Assembly: GCA_023634235.1 (NCBI GenBank)
Contig: JAMKCF010000008.1
Coordinates: forward strand, 16,861,558-16,925,557
Direction of reading: 5' to 3'
Source of the DNA: Pisaster brevispinus
Lineage: Eukaryota > Echinodermata > Asteroidea > Forcipulatida > Asteriidae
DNA: 64,000 nucleotides
The notes below the pieces were generated by a model, which was given only the letters and a program-made list of their open reading frames with translations, was not told the DNA's origin and did no database searches. Below, piece by piece: positions 1 to 9,388 of the stretch (positions within the stretch are counted from its first letter, which is position 1; each line of letters opens with the position of its first letter). The position numbers were made by a program, and so were the translations under genes.

Positions 1-100
1 CTGTCTGTCGAGCGGTCTGTCTGTTTGTCTGGGGTTTTTCTGTTTGTTTGGGGTGTTTGTTTGTTTGTTTGGGGGGGTTGTTTGTTTTTTATATTCCTTA
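1..100. repeat. GTTTG/GTCTG microsatellite
   Basis: Imperfect runs of GTTT and GTCT, with GGGG interruptions, just before copy A exon 3. The same GTTTG/GGGGTGTT composition recurs at 8040-8290 and 60240-60320. Confidence 0.8.
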
Positions 101-128
101 AAAATAATCCTTCGATACATTACGACAG

Positions 129-3100
129 GTAACTCAACGAACTTAAAAGATGGTTTCGTTCCGGCCCTGGAGGTTCCACCCTCGAACATCCCTTTGGCTT
201 TCTACTCGGGTCTCTACGCATTCGATGGATGGTCAGTTGTACTTTTTATTTCTTTAGAAGAACTGCAGCTTTACTGAACTTAAATAACAACAACTCTTCA
301 CAACGTTTACATATTTTACCATATCTAAAAAAAAAAAATGTCAATTACATTTTGCATTTTTCCATTTTCTAATTTATATGGATGAAGTGTATTAAATTTA
401 TCTTTACAGGCAATCTTTGCCCACGTTTACCGAGGAGATTGTAAACCCATCAAGGTAAAATATACAGTTTAAAAAGCTTTGGAAAGGGAATCATTATAAT
501 GTCTAACAAAACTGAAGGCCAACAATTTAGTGGAAAAAGGACTAAGTAAAACGTGTTTGTTTTCTCATATTGTTTTTATCCACTGTAAATTTTCGGTGTT
601 TAGTCACACATTTTAAAGAGGGGCTCAAAGTTCAAATGCAGTTTTTCCAATAGATAAAGCCCTTATGAAAATCAGGGAGATCACAAGTCTCTAAGCTTAC
701 GTTAAAACAGTGTAAAATGCTGCTAATGCATAATAATAATAATAAAGGGCATTTATAACGAGCCGGTATCAATCTTTGAGATGCTCAAGGCGCAGCGACA
801 CATAAATAGAGGGAAGTGTTTATGCAGCCCTCTTTTAGGTGAGTCTTGAGGGAAATTTTAAACGAAGCCAGTGATGGAGAAAGTTTAATATGATCGGGTA
901 AATTTTTGCATAATGAAGGGGCAGCAGAAGTAAACGATCTTTCTACTCATGATGTTTTGGCTGTATGGGGTTTCCTTTTAAAAGATTATTCAATCGCATA
1001 GACGCACGGTAGGAAAGATTAGGTTGGCAGTGGTCCTTCGGAGAGATACGGTGGTAGGGTACATTTTGATGAGCGATCGACGTACACAAGGACCTTGAAG
1101 ATGATTCTGTCCTTAGTGGGTAGCCATTGTAGATCTTTTAGACTTCGTGTGGTGAGCGCTACACCCTTCAAGTGCGACTTTTATCAAAATCCCAAAACCG
1201 TCGATGACGTCACACTTCAAAAGGTCTGTCCTTTTTGGGGCAGAGAAGTTTTAGTTCATTGATGATATTGAATCAAAAATGACATTGACTTTAACCGTTT
1301 GACCGGCGCAAACATTCCTCTTTGGAATTTACAGACCTATTTGTGTTTGATGTCCCATGACGTCATATTTTAAAAGTTTGCTCTGTGAAAGTTTTTTCAA
1401 TAACATGACTTTTTATACAATTATAACGAGAGGTTGGAAGCTTATAATTTTTCCAAACTTTCACGAGTACTCTATACTTGGATATTTGTATCACAAAGCT
1501 TTGTTTTACCTTTGAGACCCTCTTTTTTCAATTCAAGTCATACCATCGACCCATTTATCATTTCATTATGAGTAAAATTGCACCAAGAGACAACTTTTGC
1601 AAGTTTGCTGTAGTTCTTTTTATTTTGCAGAAATATTCCCTATGGAATTGTCATCTCCATGTCCATCATTACGGGTGTCTACATCATGGCTAATCTAGCC
1701 TACTTCGTTGTTCTGACGCCGGCAGAGCTCCTTGCGTCAGACGCTGTTGCCTTGGTAAGAAATAACTATTGTGTTAATTAAAGAAATATATATTATAACT
1801 ATTTATTAACGCGTGCGCGCGCTTGATTAGAAATACGGTTAGATGCTACTTGTATTCCATTTTTCGTCATTCTGCTGATGAGTGCCTTATGGTACGAAAC
1901 AGTCTGTCCAGAAGAGAGATATGCCAAAGTTTGTTTAACTCATATTCTGAATTTATTGCATATTATAACTATTTATATATTAAAGGTAGGGTTATACGTT
2001 TGGTAATTACCCTAAAAAGAATGAGTGTAAGTTTTTAGTTCGTCTGTAGTGATCCGTTGATTAGAAATCAATGAAAGTATGTTGACAAATTTGAGACTCC
2101 GAAGATCGCCTAACGGCGACCTTTGGAAATGTCGTCCGTGGTGTCCGTTTGCACGCTGCCCTCAACTCGGCCAGAGGTGCGGTTGGTACCCACTGTGACC
2201 TCGAAAAGCGTGGACGCGCATTTGAACGTTCTTGGTGAAAATTCCATGGTTTTCAAATCCTATTATTGCAGAGCTTCGGTGACCGTGTTTTGGGTTCTTG
2301 GTCGGTAGTCATGTCCGTGGTGGTTGCTATGTCCTGTGTTGGGGCGTCCAATGGATCAAGTTTCTCTTTTGCAAGGTTTCTGGTTGATTTACTTTTGATA
2401 TAATCCAATAATGTTCGAATTCCAATTATGATCATAAATAAAATTGTGAACTTGAATGTTTGTGCTCCATTTCTATTATTTTCTCCAGGAAATAACGTGT
2501 ACTGCTGCCGCAACAGCAAAACTACAACTCACTCAAGCATTATTGTTTTCTCATCCTTCTTGGTAGGCCTATTCAACGACACTTCATATCGGTTAAATGG
2601 ATGATTGTTAAAACCCTACTCCAGTTTGTATAGTCATTATGCTAGATGTGTTTTACCCAGCTGCTTCAATGACGACTACAAAAACGATTTTAAGATACAC
2701 TAAGTCATTACTACCTTCATTTTCCTTAGGATTCTCTTGGCTGCTTCACGTGAAGGGTTGATGCCCAAAGTCCTTGGGATGATAAACGTGGACTACCTCA
2801 CGCCTCTCCCAGCTATCATCGCTGCGGTAAATACAAACAAGTATATCAAATGTTGAAGGGGAAAAAACTCATTCAATCTAACACCCGTCTCAATCAATTC
2901 GTTTGAAAATGAATGCTTTGTTGCATCAGCATTCAGCAGTCAAAAGGAGTAATTCAATTTCAAAAGTTTAGCATTGACTGGTCAATTTCATTAGGTCGCA
3001 ATGATCTTTAAGTTTCGCAAAAGCCAATAGCAGGAAGCTGGTTTGATTTCACCAATTTGTAAATAGGTGGTGGACATTCAACTGAAGAATGGTGAACATG

Positions 3101-5556
3101 TATGTCGCCAATGTGTATAAATAGATGACTGGAACGGACATGAATGAGAAGAACTAAATCATGTGCGCACGAAAAAATGGAATGCAAAAGTAGCTTTAAA
3201 ATTGATTTGAGCAGAGGAAGCATGCGTGAATTTGAAATCGTGTCAATGAAATTGAGATACTATTTTTATTACTTTATTTCATTTACTTTCTGGGCAAAGA
3301 CTGACCGGAAAACAAAATTACATTAAATAAGATACAATAAATGTCACTCACAAATAATAGTTTCTCAATACCTGGTGAAAGGTGGGCGTTGCAGGGTAGT
3401 ACTTTTTTCACAAGTCAACCACATTATTGCGTTTCAAGTCTGTACTCATGACAAATTCCTCATAATGGATGAAATTGTTGAAAAAATAAAAAATGTTAAC
3501 AAATCAAAACAAAGCAATATCGAGACCAGGACAATATTGTGAGAGTTTAATGCCAAACTAAGGGCCGATTAATTGATGCTTTTTTATGTTTATATTTGCG
3601 TTTATAGTTCCCGATTATTGTGATCATGATGATGGTAGATGTGGGTGCACTTATCAATTACATCAGCTTCACCAGTTGGCTGTTCCTCTCCGTCGCTGTG
3701 GCCTCCATACCGTACTTTAGATGGAAGTATCCAAACATGAAGAGACCGTTCAAGGTAGTGCGATGACGGGTGTCATTGTGGGATTTTGTCCCCAAGTCTG
3801 CGGATTGTGTGTCCCCCCCCCCCCATACGGTGAATTATGAGCTGATGGACGTTGATTCAAAAGTGGATGCTATCAGACAAACTTTCTACGCAATTCGCTG
3901 CATGGGGGATCAAAATCCCCTGACGCACCGGTATTGTCGAGTAGCCTCAGATCTAAAGAAGATGCACCTAAATGTAGCCCCTAACTTAAACGTAGCTCTA
4001 AAAGTGTAGCCCCTCTACCTTTTATCTGAAGATGCAGATCCGATCTTTGGTCATTTTTGGTTGAAAGGTGTAGATTTCAATTTTATACAGCTGTTTTTAT
4101 TGATTTGAGAAATTTACAAGCTTTCATTTTAAACATCCGACTATTATAGGTGCTAGTCTATTAAAAAACGAAATGAAAATGAAACAGTGTCGGCAAATCC
4201 CGACTTTAATTCACGTCCAATAACCACGTATACAACCAACAAGTGTTTGTTGCAAAATACTCCCCGTTCCCAAAGATGTTGCGAAAGATCATCTCGGAAA
4301 CAGCATTTATACAAGCTTAATATTACATATTTGGTTTCCTTCTATAACCGACAGGTACCTATCCTTCTACCAGTGATATTCATCATCTGCTCTATGTCTG
4401 TAGTTGTAATCTCCATCTACTCCTCGCCAGCAGATGTCGGTGTCGGTGCTTTGATTACGATCACTGGGGTACCAGTCTATTTGGTATTCGTCTGGTGGCA
4501 GAAGAAGCCTCAATGGTTCACCAGTGCAGTAGGTAAGTGGTCAATGAGCAGATACAAACAGTTAAGCCGTTTTAATAAGATCATTCGTAAATGATTTATT
4601 GCTTATGACGTCACAAACTCAAACAGCGCTCTCACTGAGGTCAAAGGACTCATTGGCTAGATTGTGCTTGGGTGAGTGTACGCGTTTCCTTTGTTCACTC
4701 TCCTAGGGATTCAGCGGCCTGTGCCAGGAGTTCTAAAGGCAATTCTACCGAGATCCGTTTAGAAACGCCCTGTTTTGGTTTATTTTATTCATAGTTTCTT
4801 TTAGATTCAATGTATTCTTTGAAATAAAACACGCTATTAAACCAACCGGTGAACTTTTCATTCTTTTAGGTGATGCCATTTAGTAGAAACTATGATATTA
4901 ATAGGTCATGTGAATTTTTGTTGTTGGTTTTTTTTTGCTTTTGCTTTTCGGAAGGTTGCATTATTTTGCATTTTTATGTGCGAAATAATAAGGCAATGGT
5001 GACTATCATGGGGTTTATTTTTTAACGCAGTTTTCTTGCAAATATACAAATATTTTGTTAAAGGATTCGTTGATGGTATTAACCTTGCTAGATTAGAATC
5101 CAGCTGGCTCAATGGTTTCTTTATACCTGCCGTTCACCTCTGCTCGACCTCGGTTCAAATCCCACCTTAGACCGGCGCCTTGTATATGGGATTGGGTTTT
5201 CATTCCCTACATGACTGTGTGGATTATCACCAGTTTGGAACTTTCCTCCCCCATCTAAACCTGAGCATTTCTTCTCGTTTTCTATTAATCCTATTAGCGC
5301 TTGCGCTGTTAGATGTGCAGTAACACTACATAGGGAGAGTAAATGAGTTCATTTTCGCGACACAATCGTTCTCAATGTAAATTCATTGTCCTTTATGGGG
5401 GGGGGGTCGATTTAAATTATTGAATCTTTATCTTTAAGACTTAAATATCAAACTATATTCTTAAAATGTCAAATGTTGATTTAAATTTCCACAGATTCGG
5501 TGACGTGCTTTCTTCAAAGATTTTTGCTGGTTTCACCAGCAAAGGTGAAGCTGTGA
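129..5556 (+). CDS. SLC7A11-like: xCT-like amino-acid transporter, copy A (5' part outside window)
   Basis: Membrane antiporter light chain of the LAT/SLC7 family, C-terminal 285 residues only. Exons: 129-231, 410-454, 1631-1754, 2272-2375, 2730-2826, 3608-3754, 4355-4532, 5495-5556 (TGA 5554-5556), all with AG/GT borders and a continuous frame. These match exons 3-10 of the complete copies downstream, so exons 1-2 lie upstream of the window. Visible family signatures are the TM6 segment ending F-D-G-W, the F-T-E-E-I-V-N-P-S block, the S-R-E-G loop (SREGLMPKVLGM) and the RWKYPNMKRPFK loop. The tail LQRFLLVSPAKVKL resembles the human xCT C terminus. Oddities: an Asp (codon 224-226) in the unwound TM6 where the other copies have Gly or Ser, and Ser (3674-3676) at the position of human xCT R396. 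Closest in sequence to copy B. Function as a cystine/glutamate-type exchanger is inferred from family; real substrate unknown. Confidence 0.92.
615..730 (-). repeat. Dispersed non-coding repeat (family R1)
   Basis: Shares several blocks (a GGGGCTC / TTCCAATAGAT / GTGTAAAATGC series) with 52840-53000, and in the opposite sense with 16100-16320 and 34860-35160. No coding capacity. It lies in intron 4 of copy A (455-1630). Boundaries were read by eye. Confidence 0.5.
1160..1400 (+). repeat. Dispersed repeat R1 with two TGACGTCA sites
   Basis: Matches 34860-35060 over most of its length (TTCAAGTGC..., CAGACCTATTTGTGT..., GATGTCCCATGACGTCAT). TGACGTCA is at 1205 and 1358. It lies in intron 4 of copy A. 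Confidence 0.6.
1790..1976 (+). mobile_element. Short insert flanked by 17-bp direct repeat, carrying the hammerhead
   Basis: A 17-bp direct repeat (1790-1806 and 1960-1976) flanks an insert of about 153 bp that contains the hammerhead. This looks like a target-site duplication made by retrotransposition. The insert has no coding potential, no poly-A tail and no visible tRNA boxes. Retrozyme-like or trimmed Penelope-like origin is inference; the AT-rich repeat could be coincidental but is long. Confidence 0.55.
1862..1919 (+). ncRNA. Hammerhead-ribozyme motif (type I-like, short stem III)
   Basis: All invariant hammerhead positions are present in order. Core CTGATGA is at 1875-1881. Stem II pairs 1882-1886 with 1891-1895 (five pairs, one G-U) around loop TTAT. 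GAAA is at 1896-1899. Stem III pairs 1899-1901 with 1905-1907 around loop GTC, with C1908 as the predicted cleavage base. Stem I pairs 1870-1874 with 1909-1913 (five Watson-Crick pairs) and can extend outward with bulges to about 1862/1919. It lies in intron 5 of transporter copy A, on the transcribed strand. The short stem III resembles hammerheads described in animal Penelope-like elements and retrozymes. Activity is untested. Confidence 0.75.
2117..2260 (+). repeat. Dispersed repeat family R4, copy 1
   Basis: Shares the GCGGTTGGTACCCACTGTG...GTTCTTGGTGAAAAT series with 8885-9075, 24290-24480 and 42405-42585. Sits in intron 5 of copy A, directly before exon 6. Confidence 0.5.
3770..4015 (+). 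repeat. C-rich MITE fragment plus CTAAATGTAGCCCC repeats in copy A intron 8
   Basis: A poly-C tract followed by ATACGGTGAATTATG matches the start of the elements in the same intron of copies B (21550) and E (60540). Degenerate CTAAATGTAGCCC units follow (3965-4015), as also seen at 21940-22030 and 41165-41380. Confidence 0.55.
4600..4700 (+). repeat. Dispersed repeat R2 (TGACGTCA / GCGC / CATTGGCT)
   Basis: TGACGTCA (4606), CAGCGCTCTCACTGAGGTCA, then CATTGGCTAG. The same order is found at 39900-40010 and partly at 22420-22510. Intron 9 of copy A. Confidence 0.6.
5110..5270 (+). mobile_element. tRNA-derived SINE-like fragment
   Basis: A box-B-like GGTTCAAATCC (5152-5162) follows a degenerate box A; the tail holds GATTATCACCAG and no ORF. 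Not a functional tRNA, as no cloverleaf could be folded by eye. Intron 9 of copy A. Confidence 0.45.
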
Positions 5557-5739
5557 TGTGATGAGACTGCTGGATGTCCGAGGTTTAGACTCCTCCCACA
5601 CACACACACCCGAAGTTCCTCTCTCTACAGTATTTCTCATTCTAATCTTCGAGTTAACCAAATTCCCTGCTCTCATTCAAATTTTGGTTTCAAAGTTTGT
5701 CAAACATAAATCCGCACAGATTTAAAAAAAAACTAAGAT

Positions 5740-5880
5740 CTGATTCACAATTCACCATGTATTACCTGAAGGGTGTGCATAACATTGTTAGGAACTAAAA
5801 CATAAATGTTCACAGATTCACACATAACTAACATCATGGTATAAAGATGATCATGGTGGGAAACTCCCTTTGAAAAATGT
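5740..5880 (+). repeat. Dispersed repeat R6
   Basis: The block GGTATAAAGATGATC...GTGGGAAAC is the reverse complement of 25490-25560, and is also recognisable in degraded form at 39330-39420. Non-coding. Confidence 0.5.
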
Positions 5881-6414
5881 TTTGCTGGAAATGCATGTTT
5901 GAAAAAAAGTAGACAAATTCAAGGTTGTATCCACTTTTTGTTTCTTCTCGTGACTCCGATGACCGATTAAGCTTAAACTTCCACAGGTTTGTTATTTCAT
6001 GCATGTTGGATCACATCAAGTGTAGATACTGGTCTTTGACAATAATAATGTGCTTTAAGTTTCGAATATATTATAATAATAATATGCAGTTCTTATATCG
6101 CGCTTTATCACACCCTATGGCGTCTCAAAGCACTCATTCATTTTTTCCACAAGGTATGCGGATATTATGTTCGTTAGAAATAACGAGACCCATTCATGGA
6201 GCATTGTAACGATTTACACAAGTGACGCAATGGACCTTGCAAGTTTAAACCAAAGTTTAGACTTCGCGTTTATTCCAACTTTGGAACCAATTATAGTGCG
6301 CGAGCTTGTTTCTTTCACGCGTCAAAGCACTACGTCGGACCCAAATGGTTCCAAAAATGTTCGAATAATTATGCACGGACTTAAAACACAGGGTGAACCG
6401 ATTGGCCTGAAGTC

Positions 6415-6535
6415 TCATCCAAAGGACGGAGCGATGATAGTTAAGTGTATTGCTTAAGTGTCATGACCAGGACTTGAGCCCACACTCAAGCTGGTCATCA
6501 GAAACATCAGATTTAGAGTTCAGTGCCCTTGACCG
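6415..6535 (-). mobile_element. tRNA-derived SINE-b, minus strand
   Basis: Reverse complement of the 42900-43040 SINE: tail block (TCATCCAAAGGACGGAGC on plus) followed by GTCATGACCAGGACTTGAGC, the inverted box B. The ORF reading through it is not a gene. Confidence 0.6.
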
Positions 6536-6748
6536 CTCACCCACGAACCGCCAATGACAGTTCCATCTGCTAACTTTATGTACTCTGAAGGTGCAAGACT
6601 GCTGACGCCACCTCCTCCTCCTAAATCAGACACCCTTTTTTCTCGTTTTGAGCTTAGCACCATGAATAAGAAGTAGACGCTTGCAACTATACGGAGTATG
6701 TTCTCTCTTCTTGTCTGCTATTATAAGGGTGAACATGTTGCGGCGTGC

Positions 6749-6965
6749 CGTGGCTGAGTGGTTGTAAGAGTACCGGACTCAAGCTCTGGTATTACTGATC
6801 CAGCATAGTGTGGGTTGAGTCTGGTAACGGCAACTGTATCTTTGAGCAAGACACCAATTACCTTAATAGCTTTGTCCTTATGGATCATTAAGGCCGTAGG
6901 CGCCTACGTTCCATGTACAGGATCGGAAATGCACGTACAAGAACACAGAACATTTTAGTTGTGGA
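6749..6965 (+). mobile_element. tRNA (Ser/Leu)-like SINE
   Basis: GCCGTGGCTGAGTGGT (box A type) then a degenerate box B GGGTTGAGTCT, followed by a non-tRNA tail. The long variable-arm spacing suggests a class II tRNA ancestor. Confidence 0.55.
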
Positions 6966-7079
6966 AGAATGGATTAATTTACAATTTTCCATATTTTCAT
7001 GAGGACTCAATCTCTTTGCAAATGAATGGATCACAAAAATGAATTCGACTTTGGAGCCCCTCTTATATACCTAAGTCCA

Positions 7080-7560
7080 CGATTAAAGCGAAGGCCGGGC
7101 GGCTTGTGCAATTTCTAGGCATCGACCGGCGTGTAGAGGTCGGCGCAAGATCAAACGATAGGACGGTCACAGTCACAATTAAAAGTGCCCCGCACACTGC
7201 TACGGGGTCGAATTCTTGGCCCTTTTATCGGCCAGTGTCCGGCAGGCACTCGTCCGATGTACTGCCTTGGTCCCTGCGATTGGCCGATATATGGAATTTC
7301 TGGATTGTCTAAAATCTGGCCCAGCGCCCGCCCGATGTGTGCGATGCCCTGCCGGACATCGGCCATGCATCGATTGATTTATTGCCGATCAGTTTGCGAT
7401 GCGAAACGCCGCACCAGGTTTTAAGTCCAAGTTAAAAGTAACTCGATGCCCGCCCAATTCCCCCAGAATGACCCAGCAGCCGCAAGGAGTCCCGGCGTCG
7501 GGCCCCGGCCGAAATTGCCTGGAAACCCGTCGCAAACTACTCGCAAACCCATTGAGAGCT
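7080..7560. other. CpG/GC-rich block of unknown nature
   Basis: Far richer in GC and CpG than its surroundings, with degenerate GCCCGATGT / CGGCCGAT / GCCGGACATCGG motifs recurring on both strands. Overlapping short ORFs run on both strands, and none resembles a known protein. Could be an old GC-rich transposable element or an unmethylated island; unresolved. Confidence 0.4.
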
Positions 7561-8039
7561 AATTGTGACATGTGGTGTTAAGTTTGATAAAATTAAAGAC
7601 TATATGCAAAAGCTGAAAATTGTCACTTAACAGCGTGGCGTCATTACCAAATTATGTCTGAAAATAAGATGAATTGCCTCACGTTTCGATCCTTGCAAAT
7701 TTTAAGTGCATCAGAAGCAGGCATAAGGAATGGAGTGAGGAGACACTAGAATGACTGATCGTATTGAGCTTTCTAAACATTCGATAATTGTCTTAAGTAA
7801 TTCGCAAATGTAAAAGTCTATTACGCTTGAACGAGCATCATAAGCATGTGTAATAATGTATGTGTACTCAGCATTCACATTAACCTTAAGAGGGTCAAAA
7901 CTCTCTCGATAATTATCTAGAAATGAAATCATTGAAGCATACGACACTTAACAACTGACATGAATTCAATTGAAATTAAGAATGGAAATAACACACCCAT
8001 GTCACCAGTATTTAGAGTATGCAGTTGTTGTTTTGTTTT

Positions 8040-8290
8040 ATATATGTTTGTATGTTGGGGTGTTTGTTTGTTTGTTTGGGTCTTTGTTGGGGTGTTTGTT
8101 GGGGTGTTTGTTTGTTTGTTTGTTTGTTTGTTTGTTTGGGTGTTTGTGTGTTTGTTTGTTGGGGTGTTTGTTTGTTTGTTTGTTTGTTGGGGTGTTGGGG
8201 TGTTGGGGTGTTGGGGTGTTGGGGTGTTTGTTTAATTGGGATGTGTGTTTGTTTGTTTGTCGTGGCGTTTATTGGGATGTTTAACTATTG
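8040..8290 (+). repeat. TTTG/GGGGTGTT tract with G-quadruplex potential
   Basis: (TTTG)n alternates with GGGGTG. Five GGGG runs at 8189, 8197, 8205, 8213 and 8221 are each separated by TGTT. The Cys/Val/Phe-rich ORFs in all three frames are low-complexity artefacts. Confidence 0.85.
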
Positions 8291-8884
8291 GATCCGAGGT
8301 CTATTGACAGGCCTCGGAAAAAATGTTGAACTAAAATAATAAAAATAATAACCTTCCATCAGTCCTGCATGAATAAATTGATGTAGAAATAAAATTCAAA
8401 ATTTACCAATCATTATTGCTCTCTCTTTTTTACAACTGGAAAACAAAATAGTTAGGAGGTGTGTTTATGATAACCGAGATCTACTAGCAGCGGGGATGGG
8501 GTTGGGGGCACGTTGGGGGAGGGGGGAAATATCACCATATTTGTCCTTCCCCTCCCCCCTCACAAATTTGCCCGTTATCTCGGGCTTCCACCGCTGACCA
8601 ATCTCGTCAATAATTGCTGTTTTTGAAGGAATATAAATCCTCATCCTAAATATAAAAAAAATATAAAATTATGTCAATTCCTGCCTGAAATTTTCTCATA
8701 AACTGTCAACTTAGTATCTCTACTAGAAAACACAACACAGAAACCCCTCACCGTTGCTTCACTCTCCTTTTTTTTACAGTTATTTTTCTTTGGTAAAAGT
8801 GACCCCAAAAAACACTCGCGTAATTTCTTTTTAAAATATTTGAATCTGATAAGTTATTCATGCATGCATTGTTTCTCGGGTTTC

Positions 8885-9075
8885 TGAGGGTTGGTCCGTT
8901 CGCAAATGCTGTGACTAGAGATGCAGTTGATGGATGGATTCTAGATTGTTCTTGTGAAAATGCCTTGACCGTTTTTTTTTGTTTTTTTTGGTTTTTTTTT
9001 TTACTGTTTTCATCAACATGTAAAGACACTGTATATTGAACTGAAACTACACATGTGACTTTTTATATATTTTTA
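8885..9075 (+). repeat. Dispersed repeat family R4, copy 2
   Basis: Shares CCGTTCGCAAATGCTGTGA, the GTTTTCATCAACATGTAAAGACACTGT-like block and CACATGTGACTTTTTATA with 24290-24480 and 42405-42585. Lies upstream of the PAN gene. Confidence 0.55.
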
Positions 9076-9104
9076 TTTGCTAATAAATAAGCATTACGTC
9101 GACA

Positions 9105-9150
9105 ACAACTAACCAATGGCCTTTAAAAAGAGATAGCATAATGACGTCAC
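9105..9150 (+). promoter_or_regulatory. Possible PAN-gene promoter elements (CCAAT and CRE)
   Basis: ACCAATGG at 9112 and the full CRE palindrome TGACGTCA at 9142-9149, about 250 bp upstream of the ATG. Position is compatible with a promoter, but TGACGTCA is also spread by repeats in this window, so function is uncertain. Confidence 0.3.
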
Positions 9151-9388
9151 GGCTTGCTGCACCTTCACAGTCTGCTAATAAAAAGTACCTGAAAAGCGAA
9201 ACCAGCGTTAGACAATAGAAGGTGATCACCGTGCTGTCAAGTTAGTATTCCTGTATACTAGTTCTTGTTGTGATCAGTTTGCTTTGAAGCTAATTGTGTA
9301 AGAACATTTAGGTGAAACTCACATCATTACCATTGGTGTATTTTCCAACCGTGCTGTAGGAATATCTTGAGGTTTTTATTATTAAAAC

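Larger units (their letters stand above)
5557..9388. other. Intergenic region, copy A to PAN gene
   Basis: No convincing protein gene. Contains repeats at 5740-5880, 6415-6535 (SINE), 6749-6965 (tRNA-like SINE) and 8885-9075, the CpG-rich block 7080-7560, and the GTTTG/GGGGTGTT tract 8040-8290. Short ORFs here fall inside these repeats. Confidence 0.7.

Noticed and set aside
6167..6457. 96-codon ORF with plausible composition
   Set aside because: Its 3' part is an inverted tRNA-derived SINE, with no start context or splice structure supporting a gene.
7960..8339. Three overlapping Cys/Val/Phe-rich ORFs resembling a membrane peptide
   Set aside because: Pure GTTT/GGGGTG microsatellite, open in all three frames.
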